Below, one piece after another: positions 1-12,827 of a stretch of 64,000 nt of DNA. Location of the stretch: the NCBI RefSeq assembly GCF_018991925.1, contig NW_024722158.1, positions 10,054,944-10,118,943 on the forward strand, written 5' to 3'. A program made the translations under genes and the position numbers. Each line of letters begins with the position of its first letter. Position 1 is the first letter of the stretch. Under the pieces are notes generated by a model. The model saw nothing but the letters and a program-made list of their open reading frames with translations, was not told the origin of the DNA and did no database searches. The DNA is from Homarus americanus. Its lineage: Eukaryota > Arthropoda > Malacostraca > Decapoda > Nephropidae.

Positions 1-927
1 GTGATTTGTGTTCAGTGAGAGAATAGTCACCTTGTAGCTACCCCGCCCTTCACTCCTGCAGTCTTTCTAATTCTTTATATTCTGGTCGCTAGCAGTATTT
101 ATTCCTACACTTGATATTATTATTTATAATCGACCTGCTAGCTTAGTCTTACTATTTCTATCACTCTACACAACTATACGTATTGTAAGGGCAGTGACTG
201 ATAAGAAAAATTCTAAATAACCAAACTCCGTCTAACCTGTTTAAATAAAAGACAATGAAGATAAGACTCTGATTTGAACCAGGGCAGTAAAGGATTTATT
301 ATCAGGTTATCGTTTAAGCGGTTACCATCAACACAGAGTATATCGTCCACGCCAGGTCTCTGGATAAGGAAATAATGCAACAGGAAAACACATTATCTAC
401 ATTCAATTGTGAGTCCGTGAAAAGTTTTCTTCCACAGATGATCACTGCAGTAAAAAAAGTGTTGGTTCACTCGACTAAACATAATTTATTTCCAGGCTGT
501 CATGAAGATATCCTTTAACATTGTACTGATATTCATAGGTTTTAGCTTAATAGTAAGACTTTATTTTCTAGTAATCAGAATATTAGCATTAACTACGTTT
601 ACTTGATTACCGTATTTATTAAAAGTTTCAAATGTTACATACTTATATTCAGTCACTTCTGGTCGACGACAAAGATACATTTCAGCAACATTATGGACAC
701 CTTACATTGTGAAGTACGAGAAAATGGCCACATGATAGAAATGACAACACTGTACGAGTATAATCACTTACAAAACAATACAATAAAAAATTACGCCCAT
801 GCTGATAGAGTCGAACCCAAGCCACTGGTACAGACACAATAAGACGCAGGAAGTATTGTTTTATACCGGGGTGTGACAGTCTGTGACCCTACGAGGTATT
901 GTATACTTCACGAGTATGGTAACTCAA
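1..927. other. AT-rich sequence, no gene seen
   Basis: AT-rich DNA with short open frames only. None has a recognisable domain, splice pattern or repeat family. I see nothing that I can name. Confidence 0.5.
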
Positions 928-1029
928 GTCAACACCGTGAGATTAAATCAGGTCGATACTGTGGGAGTAAGTCAGGTCAATACTATGGGAGTATGTCAGG
1001 TCAACACTGTGGGAGTATGTCAGGTCAAG
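928..1029. repeat. 24-base tandem repeat, four copies
   Basis: Four diverged copies of a 24-base unit beginning GTCAA and ending TCAG, with the core ACTGTGGGAGTA, followed by a partial fifth. Since 24 is a multiple of three, the array leaves open frames on both strands (the small ORFs at 873-1061 and 943-1182); these are by-products of the repeat and not genes. Confidence 0.8.
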
Positions 1030-2054
1030 GTGCCAGGAATAAAACATCTCCGCCACTTTAATGATTAATAAAATGACACATTTATTCTCAGTGTTTGTCA
1101 ACATAAAAATGGTATTTAATATCATTGTTAATATTAATATATACTTCAGTGTGTGTGTGTGTGTACGTGTGTGTTGTGCCAAGCTTTTTAGAATTCACAA
1201 AGCTAAATTTATACACCTCACACAAAAACTTAACGCATAGCCACTGTCATTAAATATACATAATAAGACCACCAGGTAGTCGGCGCACAGAAAACACCCT
1301 GTAGTTATGTTTACTGATAACAGTATGTGACCGGCATATCGAGCATGAGTCTGTGAAGAATTCTCACTTACCTCCCAGTACACGGGGCGGTGCATAGGTG
1401 TCTTTTATGTAACAGCAGACATAATTATATAAAGAAAGAATGTGTAGTGTGTTAAACTGGACTACAGCTAAAGAAAAATATGATAAAAACCTTTTGATTT
1501 CAAAATAAATGGGAAATCGCTGCAGGAGTGCACTTCCAACAAAACGAATTTTTTTCTTGTCTCTACTCGCAGCAAGCCAGAGATTGTAGGCATGAACTGC
1601 TGAGAACAATTAACAAGTATGCCACATTACATAATATACCCTGCTGTTGTTTTCAATGTTTGTTGTGTATGTGTCTGGTAATAAAGTTCTAAATACACAT
1701 TTCTTCCATTTGGTTAGAAAATCGTATCCAAAGTACCTCACTACCTATTGCATGTAATACTTGGAACAAAATTATATACTGCATGGGAAGAATTATGTTA
1801 TATTGTTGGTAACCATGACACTGACGATACGGAAATGCATGCTTGATTACTGTTTATAGCCAGATGCCATCAATGAAGAAGTATGTTCATATATTCAGAT
1901 AGAGAAAAGCATGTGGAAGAGTTAAGTATTCACGTAAAGTGTAAGTTAAGTGATTGTGTAAAGGGATATCGGGCTGTGTCAGACAAAACAAGTTTAATGC
2001 TAAGCAGATGAGTTTAGCAATATATTGGGTTAGGGTTTATGCATTAACAAATGG

Positions 2055-2056
<2 letters not shown>
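1030..2056. other. AT-rich sequence, no gene seen
   Basis: AT-rich, with a short GT run near 1150-1163. No exon, transposon end or RNA gene could be supported. Confidence 0.5.

Positions 2057-2102
<46 letters not shown>
2057..2102. repeat. (GT)n microsatellite
   Basis: About 23 uninterrupted GT units. It keeps one frame open on the plus strand (1954-2205), which explains that ORF. Confidence 0.95.
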
Positions 2103-2104
<2 letters not shown>

Positions 2105-4050
2105 TTGTTTATTGTGAAAATTTTTTAGCAATAAGTTCCTTCTTTATTCTAATAGTGTCAAGTTGCATTTTTGAAAGCAATAATGTGAATCTTCCCTTAT
2201 CATAAGTGTCTGGCATATTTTATATTGTTCTCCTACCAAGGAATACTTAAAGTTCTCTGTTGTCTTACAAAGGCTAGTTCATTAAGCCTTTCTTCTTGGA
2301 TATGATTCGTGTTTCATTTCTCCAGTAAATATTTAGTGCCTTTGCATATTCACTGCTCCAACTTAACTATTTTTTCCTCTTTGGTTAAGGTGCCAACTGC
2401 CTGAATACGTTTTGTGATATGCTGGGTGACTTATCACTTAGTATAATACCCCCATAACATTCTGGACGCGCTACATCATTTCTCACTTAAATAAAAAACT
2501 TTGCCTTATTCAGTTCCAGTCCATCCACTGCACATCAGGTGAAGGTTTTTCTTTAAGTGAGTCTTACCCATTGAGGTATAATATTATTTTTAATTTTACC
2601 CATCGCTAATCTTTAATAGTTCGATATTTCTCTTATCTCACGCGTTTCTCTGGATAAAATTAAGTCATTCTCATTGTCGTTGTTATCACGAGTTTCCCCA
2701 AGTCTATTTTCTGTTAGTTTTATTTTTAGACAGAATTTGGGTGAATAAATTTTTGTCTTTCGATGCTATTATGTTTTACTATGCTTTAGTATTTAAGCTC
2801 ATTAAGCGTGAATTCTAAGTTGATACAAGTACACACAGCAGTCATAAACAAGTGTAAAGCAAGAGATGCATCACTCTGGATCTGTTTCCGGGAAGTGAAC
2901 GAAGTGTGGCTCTATCTTCCTTGGATCATTGACGCCAGATTTTCCCAAAGATATGTACTATTATGGCATTGTATTCATCAATAATAATTCTAATTTGCTA
3001 TTTTTTATGTGTAAACTTATTAGCTCGAGCTGTGTCTGTTATACCATTATAATTATTTTAAAATTGCTAAATTTTTACTGCGTTTTCTTGCGTTATTTTT
3101 TCTTTTTTAACTTCAATCACTTTTCTTCTCGCCCGAAGCGCCTCATTTATTCAGTGTAATTCGAAAGTGGGAGAAATATGCTACCTGAATAATCTGGAAC
3201 GCTTACTCCTTGACTATCACCACGACCAGAGTCACTAATCAGCTCCGAGACACTTAGCAACTGCCTGATTATTAAGTTTCATGTGAGTAAGAAACCCGAT
3301 GCTTCACATATGCCTGTTGTTGCTCCTTCTTTATAAAGATCATTAATTTTATTTCTCATTCAACTCTGCCTAATTTAACTTTGCTCTAGAGTGCCTCGTC
3401 TTAGAGAATCTTATTTCATTCCCGTGTATTATTATAGTATATTTCGTCTCGTGTTATATTGTGAATGAGGTCTTCAGTTTTACATCGCTGTCATTCGTAT
3501 CAACTGACTCTCCGTAGCACTAAAGGGAATTGCTCTTAAGAACAATCATAGTTTGCGACGAGTACAGTACGGACTAGTTCTGTCTCAAGGTAACTTAAGG
3601 GAAATCTATAAAGGTTCTCTTTTAATCACTTGTGTGCGTAGTCCCCTCTGTGCTGAATAAAATCGTCTGGCGTTATCCAAATAAAATATTAAGAGTGGCG
3701 TCCCCGTGGTGAAAGGGTTAATGCCAACATATATCTTTTTTTCTTTTCTTTTTTTATTCTAGACTACTTCTAACAGTACTGTAGGTTAACTTTCCTGTTT
3801 TGATTAAAGTGGGTCCCCAAGGCATGATTGCCCGTTACGGACAGTGTGGATACAGAACATGTATAGGCCCAATAAATCTTCGGTATACAAGGAGGCAGTG
3901 TGACCGCTACTGTACTCCACCGAATTCACTAACCATTTACAGCTGGGTGAACTGGGAGCACCTGGGAATTGAATACTTACCCTGGGAACAGGAGGCGAGC
4001 GCTGTATCCACCGATAGAACGCAGAGGGTCAGCGTAGAATCTACGCTGGG
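2103..4050. other. AT-rich sequence, no gene seen
   Basis: Mostly AT-rich with T tracts. An 88-codon open frame at 3800-4066 falls in a less AT-rich patch next to the following LINE fragment, but its translation (Cys- and Arg-rich) matches nothing I recognise and it runs into the LINE junction. Confidence 0.45.
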
Positions 4051-4052
4051 AT

Positions 4053-4945
4053 CAGCAGTGACATAAGCAAGTTTGCGGATGACACCAAAATAGGGAGGCA
4101 GATTAATTCATGGCAGGATGCAAATTCACTACAGGAGGATCTAAATAAACTGCAGGGGTGGTCTGAAAAATGGCAAATGAAATTCAACACCAGCAAGTGC
4201 AGCGTACTACTTAATATTGGAAGAACAAATACTGTCAATGTATACAGCCTTAACAACATCAACCTAGAGAAGTCGACTTGTGAAAGAGACCTAGGGGTAC
4301 TTGTAAGCCCGGACTTACGGCCTAGAAAACAGTGCGTTAATGTTCGAAATAAGGCAAACAGAGTATTGGGTTTTATATCTAGAAGTATAAGTAATAAGAG
4401 TGCAGAGGTCTTATTGCAACTATATCTTGCGCTAGTCAGTTCAGTTCTGGTGCCCTTATTATAGAATGGCTATCAATTCACTAGAGTCGGTGCAGCGAAG
4501 AATGACGAAAATGATTCCGGGACTTAGAAACCTTCCATATCAGGATAGGTTAAAGAAACTAAACTTGCATTCCCTAGAAAGACGAAGAGTGCGGGGAGAT
4601 ATGATAGAAGTATTTAAGTGGGTGAAAGGAATCAATAAACGGGATATAGATAAAGTGCTTATAATATCCGAGCAGGATAGGACTCGAAGCAACGAATTTA
4701 AGTTGGATAAGTTTAGGTTTAGGAGGGAGATAGGAAGGAACTGGTTCACAAATAGGGTGGTGGACGAGTGGAACAAGCTTAGCAACTTTGTAGTAAGTGA
4801 TGGAACGCTGGAAAGTTTCAAAAGGAGACTGGATAGATTCATGGATGATAGAGAGTGGTAGTAACTCTCGACAGGAGCTGCCATGCACAGGCCAACCGGC
4901 CTATTGCAGACTCCTTATTTTCTTATGTTCTTATGTTCTTATGTT
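4053..4945 (+). mobile_element. CR1-like LINE, 3' fragment (reverse transcriptase C-terminal part)
   Basis: A 5'-truncated non-LTR retrotransposon. It starts just before the reverse transcriptase motif FADDTKIG (about 4070-4090), runs through SEKWQMKFNTSKC and the C-terminal region ending in FKRRLDRFMDDREW, and stops at 4859-4861. The reading frame is broken near 4440: compared with the sister copy at 32975-33790 (minus strand) 20 bases are missing, which shifts the frame, so the coding part appears as two open frames (4177-4464 and 4466-4861). After the stop comes a short 3' UTR and a TTCTTATG tail. Clade assignment (CR1/Jockey group) is from motif memory. It encodes no working enzyme, since the N-terminal two thirds are absent. 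Confidence 0.88.
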
Positions 4946-6720
4946 TAAGATGACACAAATATTATATAGTGTTCTAGTTAGAAGTTGTAGAGAAGCGAGC
5001 ATTCAGGCCTACCAGAGTTTCTAAAGTTCAAATATCTTGAATAATTCCTAAAGTCACGATAGGAAGCACACAATACTCCAGACGTTGTGAGGTAAAGTAA
5101 ATAATCTCGACTAATTCCAATGAGCCATAAAACAGGCGGTAGAGGAGGCGGTTAACAAGGCGACATTTACCACCGCTGGTTTATGGCGCCGCTAATGGCC
5201 TCTTCAAGGTGATTTACGCTACATTAAGCTAATAAATCCCAGCTTATTCGCGCCCGGCCATGCAACCACCGCACATGTTCTGGCCATGTTTATATATAGT
5301 GAACAAAGTGTACCACCCCCCAGCACACCTGTCATGGTCATTTATAATACACTAGTTAAGTGGTAAAGCTTTGTTTACTGCGCTTAAATTGTGAGCTAAG
5401 TGCACCACCACCACACCTGTGCTGACCATTTATAAATATACAGAGTTAAGTGTAGAAACATCAACGCTTTGTTCATTACACTTAAATATACGACGGCGTG
5501 TAATAAATCCCAGCTGTGCGTCCAAGATGATTATTCTATACGTAAGCTTGTGTACTATACCGACCTACCGTGCATGTTAGAGACGAGGTTATGTCAACGA
5601 ATAAGTAATACAATACCCTTTACACTTGACATACTACTGGCTGGATGATGAAATGTTTGTTTCTGGTGCATACTTAATGGAAGGTGGACAGTCACATTAT
5701 GGAAGAGGTGACAGTGCTGATGTATGTCAGAAATAATCTGTGTTATGAGCTGAGGTAATAGTCTTCATGGATGTATGTTATTATATCTTGAAATCCGCCA
5801 CTGGTCAATATGGCGAACGGCGGGTAATGATTCTGAATGCCTTAAATGGAAGTAGATGTCATTCCTGGAACAGTAAAGCAGTTTAGAGTTAATTTAGTAT
5901 TAATAATTTGTTTTAGTTACATCGTATTAATAGTCCCAACATGGATCCCAGTAGGTAAGAGAACCCTAACTTAGAGTATATATATATCGCTAATATTCCT
6001 GTAGATATCGAAGCAGTCTTATACTTTCTGTTTTATCTGTGGCTACTGTAACTGTATAAACCTTAGTTCATGATTTTAAAACAACCTTATCTATACGACA
6101 TCAATTACCTGCACAATATAGATATTTCTTTGTCTAACTGACCAAGGTAACATAATATTAAAACGATTGATTTTAACACGCTATAACTTCAACTGGCATA
6201 TAAATTCCCGGTAAAAAATCAATACGATCAGTGACAATATATAAACCTTAAGTAAGAACATAACACAGACATAAATGAAAGATACTCGTCAAGTAACATT
6301 CACGAAAGCACATGACTGGGACCCGGAAATACATACTTTCCACCAATGAAAACTGTGTAAATTTAACTATTATATTATAAGGTATATCATAAATTAAACA
6401 GCTGATCTCCTATCTTATATTTCCTGACGTTGAGTTTGTATGGGTAGCTGGTGAGAGGCAATATAGAGCGCCGAGGTGACGACGTGGCAGCTATTCCTCT
6501 TCCCTCTACTTCCTGACGTAGAGTTTGTATGGGTAGCTGGTGAGAGGCAATATTAGGCAAGGGTGACGGGGCGAGAGTAATGGGTGACCTCATTTAGCGT
6601 GGGTGACGGGCGTGCTAAATCGAGGAGAGTGAAGCGAGGAGAGTGAAATATGTGGAGATGATGGTGAGAATAGTGTGAGAAAGTATGACGGCAGTGACGG
6701 GATGCCTAGTATGCGGCTGT
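4946..6720. other. Intergenic or intronic sequence, no gene seen
   Basis: No exon or transposon could be supported. It contains a direct duplication of about 44 bases listed separately (6421-6553). Confidence 0.45.
6421..6553. repeat. 44-base direct repeat pair
   Basis: Copies at 6421-6464 and 6510-6553 share TTCCTGACGT(T/A)GAGTTTG followed by TATGGGTAGCTGGTGAGAGG and CAATAT, differing at about one base. The spacing of 89 bases suggests a local tandem duplication whose remainder has diverged. Confidence 0.75.
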
Positions 6721-6729
6721 GTGACTGTG

Positions 6730-7125
6730 AGGTGACAGGCGGTACGAGCCAGAGTGAAGCTGTGGGACGGTAAGGGAGCCAGAATGAAGCTGCGTATCGG
6801 TAAGGGACAGCCAGTTTGAGCTTGAGTGAAACTGTGTGATGGTAAGAGACCTTCAGTATGAGCCAGAGTGAAGCTGTGTGATGGTAAGGGACAGCCAGTA
6901 TGAGCCAGAGCGAAGCTGTGTGACGGTAAGGGAGCCAGAGTGAAGCTATGTGACGGTAAGGGAACCAGAGTGAAGCTATGTGACGGTGAGGAAGCCAGTG
7001 TGAAGCTGTGTGACGGTGAGGGAGCCAGAGTGAAGCTGTGTGACGGTGCGGGAGCCAGAGTGAAGCTGTGTGACGGTGAGGGAGCCAGAGTGAAGCTGTG
7101 TGACGGCGAGGGGCAGCCAATATGA
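6730..7125. repeat. 30-base minisatellite
   Basis: About a dozen copies of a 30-base unit, GGTGAGGGAGCCAGAGTGAA then GCTGTGTGAC, cleanest from 6930 to 7110 and degenerate before that. The unit length is a multiple of three, which gives a 176-codon open frame on the minus strand (6590-7120) and a shorter one on plus. I regard both as artefacts. Confidence 0.9.
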
Positions 7126-7192
7126 GCCAGAGTGGGGACGATGGAGAATAGTATGAACTCTTGTGAGGCAGCTTTAAGACTTGTAGTGTGAA

Positions 7193-7690
7193 AACGTGGG
7201 AGGAGGTAGAATGACGTGGGAGGAGGTAGAATGACGTGGGATGATGTAGAATGACGTGGGAGGAGGAAGAATAACGTGAAGGGAGTTAGAAGGACGTGGG
7301 AGGAGAAAGAATGACGTGGGAGGAAGAAGAATGACGTGGGATGAGGTAGAATGACGTGCGAGTAGGAAGAATAACGTGAAGGGAGCTAGAAGGACGTGGG
7401 AGGAGGAAGAAGGACTTGGGAGGAGGAACAATGAAGTGGGAGGAGGTACACTGTCGTGGGATGAGGCTAGAAGGACGTGGGAGGAGATAGAATGACGTGG
7501 GAGGAAAAAGAATGACGTGGGAGGAAGTAAAAGGACTTGGGAGGAGGAAGAATGACGTGAAGGGAGCTAGAAGGACGTGGGAGGAGATAGAAGGACGTGA
7601 TAGAATGCAGAATTACATGGGACTAGGTAGAATCACGTGAGAGGAGATAGTGGAATGAAGTGAGAGAAGGAAGAATGACTGGGGTGTAAG
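7193..7690. repeat. 20-base purine-rich minisatellite
   Basis: More than 20 degenerate copies of a unit near GTGGGAGGAGGTAGAATGAC. The plus strand is almost free of pyrimidines apart from T and scattered C. Unrelated in sequence to the arrays on either side. An 85-codon minus-strand frame (7174-7431) is a product of the repeat. Confidence 0.9.
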
Positions 7691-8285
7691 TGTGTAAGCC
7701 TGAGAACGAACAGTACACGCATAAATATTGAGGAAATTAACGTGAAGTAACTCAAGACAATAATCCAGAGAACGCAAAGGTACATAAAACTATCCTCAAG
7801 TGCAGTTAAAAGTCAACATTATGGAGCAATAAGTGTAGGAGGGTTGGCCGGGCGTATATATCAAGCTGTAAATTAGTCAGCTCAAAAGTGTCATGTAACT
7901 ATTTATATTTACACTTAATTATAGAGCTAGTAAAGGGCTTGATTATAACACGTCTATTCGAGTATTCAAATTTAATTTTAAGATCCATACCTAGAGTTTC
8001 CTAGAGTCAATTTTGTATTTATTATATTCTGCTTATTACCGAGAGAATTGTGCATTATTTTGTTTTATGTCTTACTAAATGGCCTTAGAGCTATGTAGAG
8101 GAAAAAATACATTAATTAAGCCTCAGGAACAAGTGTTAAAGGAGGATATTTTTAATAGTAATCATAACAGCCAGAGACGAGTAAATGTTGACAAATAATG
8201 GTGCCTAGGCAGGGGGGCTGATGAACCGGTGTAAAAGAAATAACATTATGAAGTTAGTGTTCTAAAGTCTAAACTGTATTGTTAG
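7691..8285. other. Spacer between minisatellites, nothing seen
   Basis: AT-rich spacer with no coding or repeat structure that I can support. Confidence 0.5.
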
Positions 8286-8875
8286 AAGCCTCAGTGTCAG
8301 GAGCATACCATTAGGAAGGACGGTGTCAGGATCGTACCCTAAGGAAGGTCAGTGTCATGAGCATACCATTAGGAAGGGCAGTATCGGGAGCATATCATTA
8401 GGAAGGTCAGTGTCAGGAGCATACCATTAGGAAGGGCAGTATCGGGAGCATATCATTAGGAAGGTCAGTGGCAGGAGCATACCATTAAGAAGGTTAATGA
8501 AGGAACATACCATTAGGAAGATCAGTGTCAGGAACATGCCATTAAGAAGGTTACTGTCAGGAGCATACCATTAGGAGAGTTAGTGTCAGGAGCATACCAT
8601 TAAGGCTAGTGTCAGAAGCATACCATTTGGAAGGTTAGTGTCAGGAGCATACCATTAGGTAGGTCAGTGTCAGGAGCATACCATTAGGAAGGTAAGATTT
8701 AGGAGCATAAAATTAGGAAGGTCAGTGTCAGGAACATGCCATTAAGAAGGTTACTGTCAGGAGTATACCATTAGGAAAGTTAGTGTCAGGAGCATACCAT
8801 TAAGGCCAGTGTCAGGAGCATACCATTAGGAAGGTTAGTGTCAGGAGCATACCATTAGGGAGGTTAGTACCTTAT
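8286..8875. repeat. 29-base minisatellite
   Basis: About 20 copies of a unit near GGAAGGTCAGTGTCAGGAGC followed by ATACCATTA. Several shortened units occur (for example near 8590 and 8800). A block of several units near 8520-8620 recurs near 8720-8820, so the array has also grown by duplicating multi-unit segments. Confidence 0.9.
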
Positions 8876-10000
8876 ACTCTTACTTTGCTTTAAAATCACG
8901 GACATACTGTAAAAATAAGGCATCAACCACGCCCTGATCCTCCCGCTACAGTATAGGATCAGTAGAGGGTTGGATCAAGTACCACAACTTATGCTGGTGG
9001 TGGCAGAATAAAATACACCAAGTACTTATATTTCTGCTCACTTATGCTGTAAACTATAAAGTGTTGAGAAGTGTATAAGTGAATTGTATTTATTCATCTA
9101 CAGATAAGAGCTTATGTTGTACCTGGAATATAGGTACAACCAGGTCAACATAGTCAACAACTTCGTCATGTTATTGTACCAGACTATCCATTATGAGATG
9201 AAAGAAGTGATATAGTGTTATGGTAAAACTCAGACTAACGTAGATAACTATACTGCGCCAAGATTAAGTAAATCCCATAAGTTTGGGTTCAGAAGGTTGA
9301 GGGCTTGATCCCGTTAAGTCTTTCTCTAGTACTCTCTTAGTCTCGAGGTAAGGCTTATGATGGTCTGGGACAAACACGAAGTCAAATGATTAAGAACAAT
9401 CCATTAATAATTAGCAGCAATCTGTAAGTACCTTAATGAGAGTACTATATTACCAAGGCATTGCTGTCAGGAGGTTCATTCTGACATCGTTATTATTAGC
9501 ACTATTTTGCTACTTTACATAAGGTTCCTTCATTGTTGTTGCATTGGCGTTATTATAACCATCTTATTGCTATATTACACACGGTAACATTACATCGTTA
9601 CCTTTCTTGTTCCCCTTATATTACTGCACAACACTACTTCACCATACAATAATTCTCCGCTAAATTAACAGTAATTTTTCATTCTAATTCTCTCCCACAT
9701 GTATATATAAAGAGGCTAATGTATAAATGTAATAGACCTGCCACAAAAATATGTCAACTAAATGTTTGGTTAACAGGTGCTGGGAGGATGACAAGTGGGT
9801 GTGTGAGAGAGGTTTACGAGGTGACTGTGTCTCATTATATTATTTTTGAGAGTGTGTTGGCAGAGATAATATTCCTCACCTCCTTCACCAGCAATGTCTC
9901 GCTACGCTTGATATATATGGCTTCGTGAGTTATCTCCATAGAGCTCCTGTGATCTTGAGTTAGGTATTCATATTTTGCTAAACTTCTTTTGTTATTTTAC
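8876..10000. other. AT-rich sequence, no gene seen
   Basis: No supported exon, RNA gene or transposon end. The open frame at 9719-9928 has no recognisable features. Confidence 0.45.
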
Positions 10001-10865
10001 CTGTTATCATGTTATTGTTATTATATCATAGTTTGTTATCATGCCGTAATTATACTTATCTTATTGAAGTTTTTGCTATATTGTAGAAGCTTTTAGTTAT
10101 CTTGTATCTGTTGTTAACTTGTAGCAGCAACGATTTTTGTGTAGTTGCTGTAATTTTGCTGTAGCCGTTGTTGTTATCTTGTTGAAACTTGTGTTATCTT
10201 ATTACAGTTACTGATATTTTTATTATTTGTTATCTTGTAGTTGTTGTTATCCTTTTCTATCAACATATATAATTATGTGGGTTTTGTTATCTTGTTCTAG
10301 CTGACTATATCTAGTTTTAGGGGGATGTTGTCTTGATGTAGCTGTTGTTATCTTGTAGTAGCGGTTATCTTGTGGCTATGTCGTATTACTGTATATGTTA
10401 TGTAGTTTCTGGTGTTATCTTCTTGTAGCAGCCATTTTGTTTCAACTGTTATCTTGAAATAGCTGCAGTTATCTCGTCGAATGATGTTATATTATTTTGG
10501 CTGACGTTGTAGCCCCCTGTTATTTTGAAGCACTTGTCATCTTACAGCTGTCATTTTTTAAAGTAACTGCTGTTATCGTCTTGTAGCTGCTGTTATCTTG
10601 TAGAGGCACTTATTTCCTTGTAGCTGATGTACAATATATCACATTGTTATTTTCTTGTAACAACTGTCATATTCTTATAGCTGATCTCATCTTGTGCTGT
10701 GAGTTATCTCTTTGTAGCTGTGTTATCCTGCTGTAGTTAATGTTATGTTGTTTCTCATGATATCCTGATATTGTTATGTGTTGCAGCATCATTCTAAATA
10801 TACTTCCAGTTATCTTTATGTAGTTGCTGTTATCATACTATGGCTGTTGGTGACTTAGTGTGATA
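10000..10865. repeat. Degenerate TGTTATCTTGTAG repeat region
   Basis: An old, diverged tandem array in which the core TGTTATCTTGTAGCTG recurs every 20-40 bases. The embedded TTATCT is the complement of AGATAA, a GATA-factor-type hexamer, but the short motif may simply be part of the repeat unit. Confidence 0.7.
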
Positions 10866-11090
10866 GTATGTGATTATATATCTCAGTGTGGCATCTGTTA
10901 TCATACTACAACTGATGATAAACGCAATAAGCCACTTTTTCTATCTGGCTGCTAAAACACCTTATTTTACCCCGGACTATCACTCCATAGGACTCCTTAC
11001 CACAGTGTTTTGCCTTCAGTTCAGATCATCCTGCTTGAAATACTCTTCGGTTTACGGCAACGCGATGCCTCATTGAAGAGCTTTGATGAC
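10866..11090. other. Short spacer, nothing seen
   Basis: A 68-codon open frame (10870-11076) is present with no domain and no neighbour that would support it. Confidence 0.4.
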
Positions 11091-11091
11091 A

Positions 11092-12280
11092 CATAAGAAC
11101 ATAAGAATGGAGGAAACTGCAGCGGGCCTATTGACCCATACTGGGCAGTCCCGTTTATACCCAACCCCTATTGCTCATATAAGCATCCAACCTAAGTTTG
11201 AAGCTATCCAGCGTATTCGAGTTAATGATGATATTTGGTAACTTGTTCCATTCATCCACTACTCTGTTTCCAAACCAGTGTTTACCTATTTCACGTTGAA
11301 ATCTAAATTTGTCTAATATAAACCATTGTTACGAGTTCGCTCCTGGTTGGATAGTTTGAGTACTTTGTAATGTCCCTTTTTTTAACCCTGACTTCCATTT
11401 ATACACCTGTATCATGTCGCCCCTCACTCTACGTCTCTCGAGGGAGTGCAAATTAAGATGCTTTAACCTGTCTCTGTACTCAAGGTTCCTAATGCCCGGG
11501 ATTAGTCTTGTCATTCTCCTCTGGATTCTTTCCAAGGATTCTATATCCATTCTGTAATACGGTGACCAGAACTAAACTGCATAATCCAGGTGAGGTCTCA
11601 CAAGCGCTAGATATAATTTTAAGATGACCTCGCTAGTCTTGTAACTAACACTCCTTGTATGAACCCAAGTACTTTATTAGCCTTGTTACGAGCAAAAACA
11701 CACTGTTTACTTGGCTTAAGATTCCTACTTATCATTACTCCTAAATCTCTCTCGCAGTCGGATTCCAAATGACATTGTTGTTCATCTGGTAACTGGTTTC
11801 CCTGTTTACATCTCCTATACTGAGTACTTTACATTTGTCCACATTGAATTTCATCTGCCATTTTTCTGACCATTCGAAAAATTTGTTTAGATCTTCCTCT
11901 AGTTTTGCAGAGTCCTCGTCAGATTTAATGACACGTCCTATTTTAGTGTCATCAGCAAATTTACTTATGTTGCTGTCTATGCCAATATCTATGTCGTTTA
12001 TGTATATAATAAATAATAATGGTCCAAGTACTGAGCCTTGGGGAACTCCACTAGAGACGTTGCTCCAATGTGATTTAGTGCCGTTTATGCTCACTCGCTG
12101 TTTCCTGTCCCGTAATCACGCCCTAATCCATTTAAGGATATTACCTTTGATGCCATGCGCTTCTACCTTTCTAATTAGTCTTTCGTGGGGGACTCTGTCG
12201 AAGGCTTTGCTAAAGTCGAGATATACCACATCATAATTGTGCCCCTCGTCCACTGGTCTGATCTTTTCCTTTATAGCAGG
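11092..12280 (-). mobile_element. CR1-like LINE, 3' half (reverse transcriptase with FADD)
   Basis: Reading the minus strand, the element begins at about 12280, inside the reverse transcriptase. It shows the palm motif SGVPQGSVLGPLLFIIYIND, then the catalytic FADDTKIGR, then SEKWQMKFNVDKC within the open frame 12094-11741, and the C-terminal region with RRMTRLIPGIRN and SLERRRVRGDMIQVYKW in 11550-11329. The frame is interrupted between these blocks. It ends with CATAAGAACATAAGAATGG at about 11092 (complement of the TTCTTATG-type tail). The 3' end is nearly the same as that of the plus-strand copy at 15440-17706, so they belong to one family. It is 5'-truncated and inactive. Confidence 0.9.
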
Positions 12281-12344
12281 AATAATTAAAATTCACGGTG
12301 TATTACAACAGCGTATTTTATGTGGGTTTGTGTTTATGACTACT

Positions 12345-12363
12345 TGTGTGTGTGTGTGTGTGT

Positions 12364-12397
<34 letters not shown>
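12345..12397. repeat. (GT)n microsatellite
   Basis: GT repeat with one TA interruption. Confidence 0.95.
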
Positions 12398-12551
12398 CAG
12401 GTACAGGTAGTTCACACCACAGCTAAACTTACTCCAACTCATGTCAACAGCCAACCATTAATTCTCCCAAGGCTTAGCCACAACCACCTCCATTAACGGG
12501 GTTATTTACCGGCTAAATTGAGTTGTGGTAGACCGTCTCTCTCCCTATTTT

Positions 12552-12618
12552 CTCCCGTCTCTCTCTCTCTCTCTCTCCACTTTTTCTCTTTCCATTTTCT
12601 CTCTCCCCCACTTTCTCT
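12552..12618. repeat. (CT)n-rich stretch
   Basis: Pyrimidine-rich CT tract with TTT and CCC interruptions. It gives rise to the low-complexity open frame 12525-12713. Confidence 0.8.
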
Positions 12619-12827
12619 CTTTCTGGTCAAAGAATGCAGAGAAAGGACCCATAATAAACAAAGTGGCTGTGGTTGTTGGCACTTGTCTTGATGTAGTCAA
12701 CAAATGGACATAATACCGGGGGTTATATTGTATTCTTCCTCTACTATATATCTACTGTTTAAGTCCTTCCGGTCCTTAAGTAAAGAGGATGTTGACACTG
12801 TAAATGTTAGAGATGTTTTTTACTCAG

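Noticed and set aside
3800..4066. 88-codon open frame as a gene
   Set aside because: No domain recognised and it runs into the LINE junction; possibly an old repeat flank.
6590..7120. 176-codon minus-strand open frame
   Set aside because: Product of the 30-base minisatellite.
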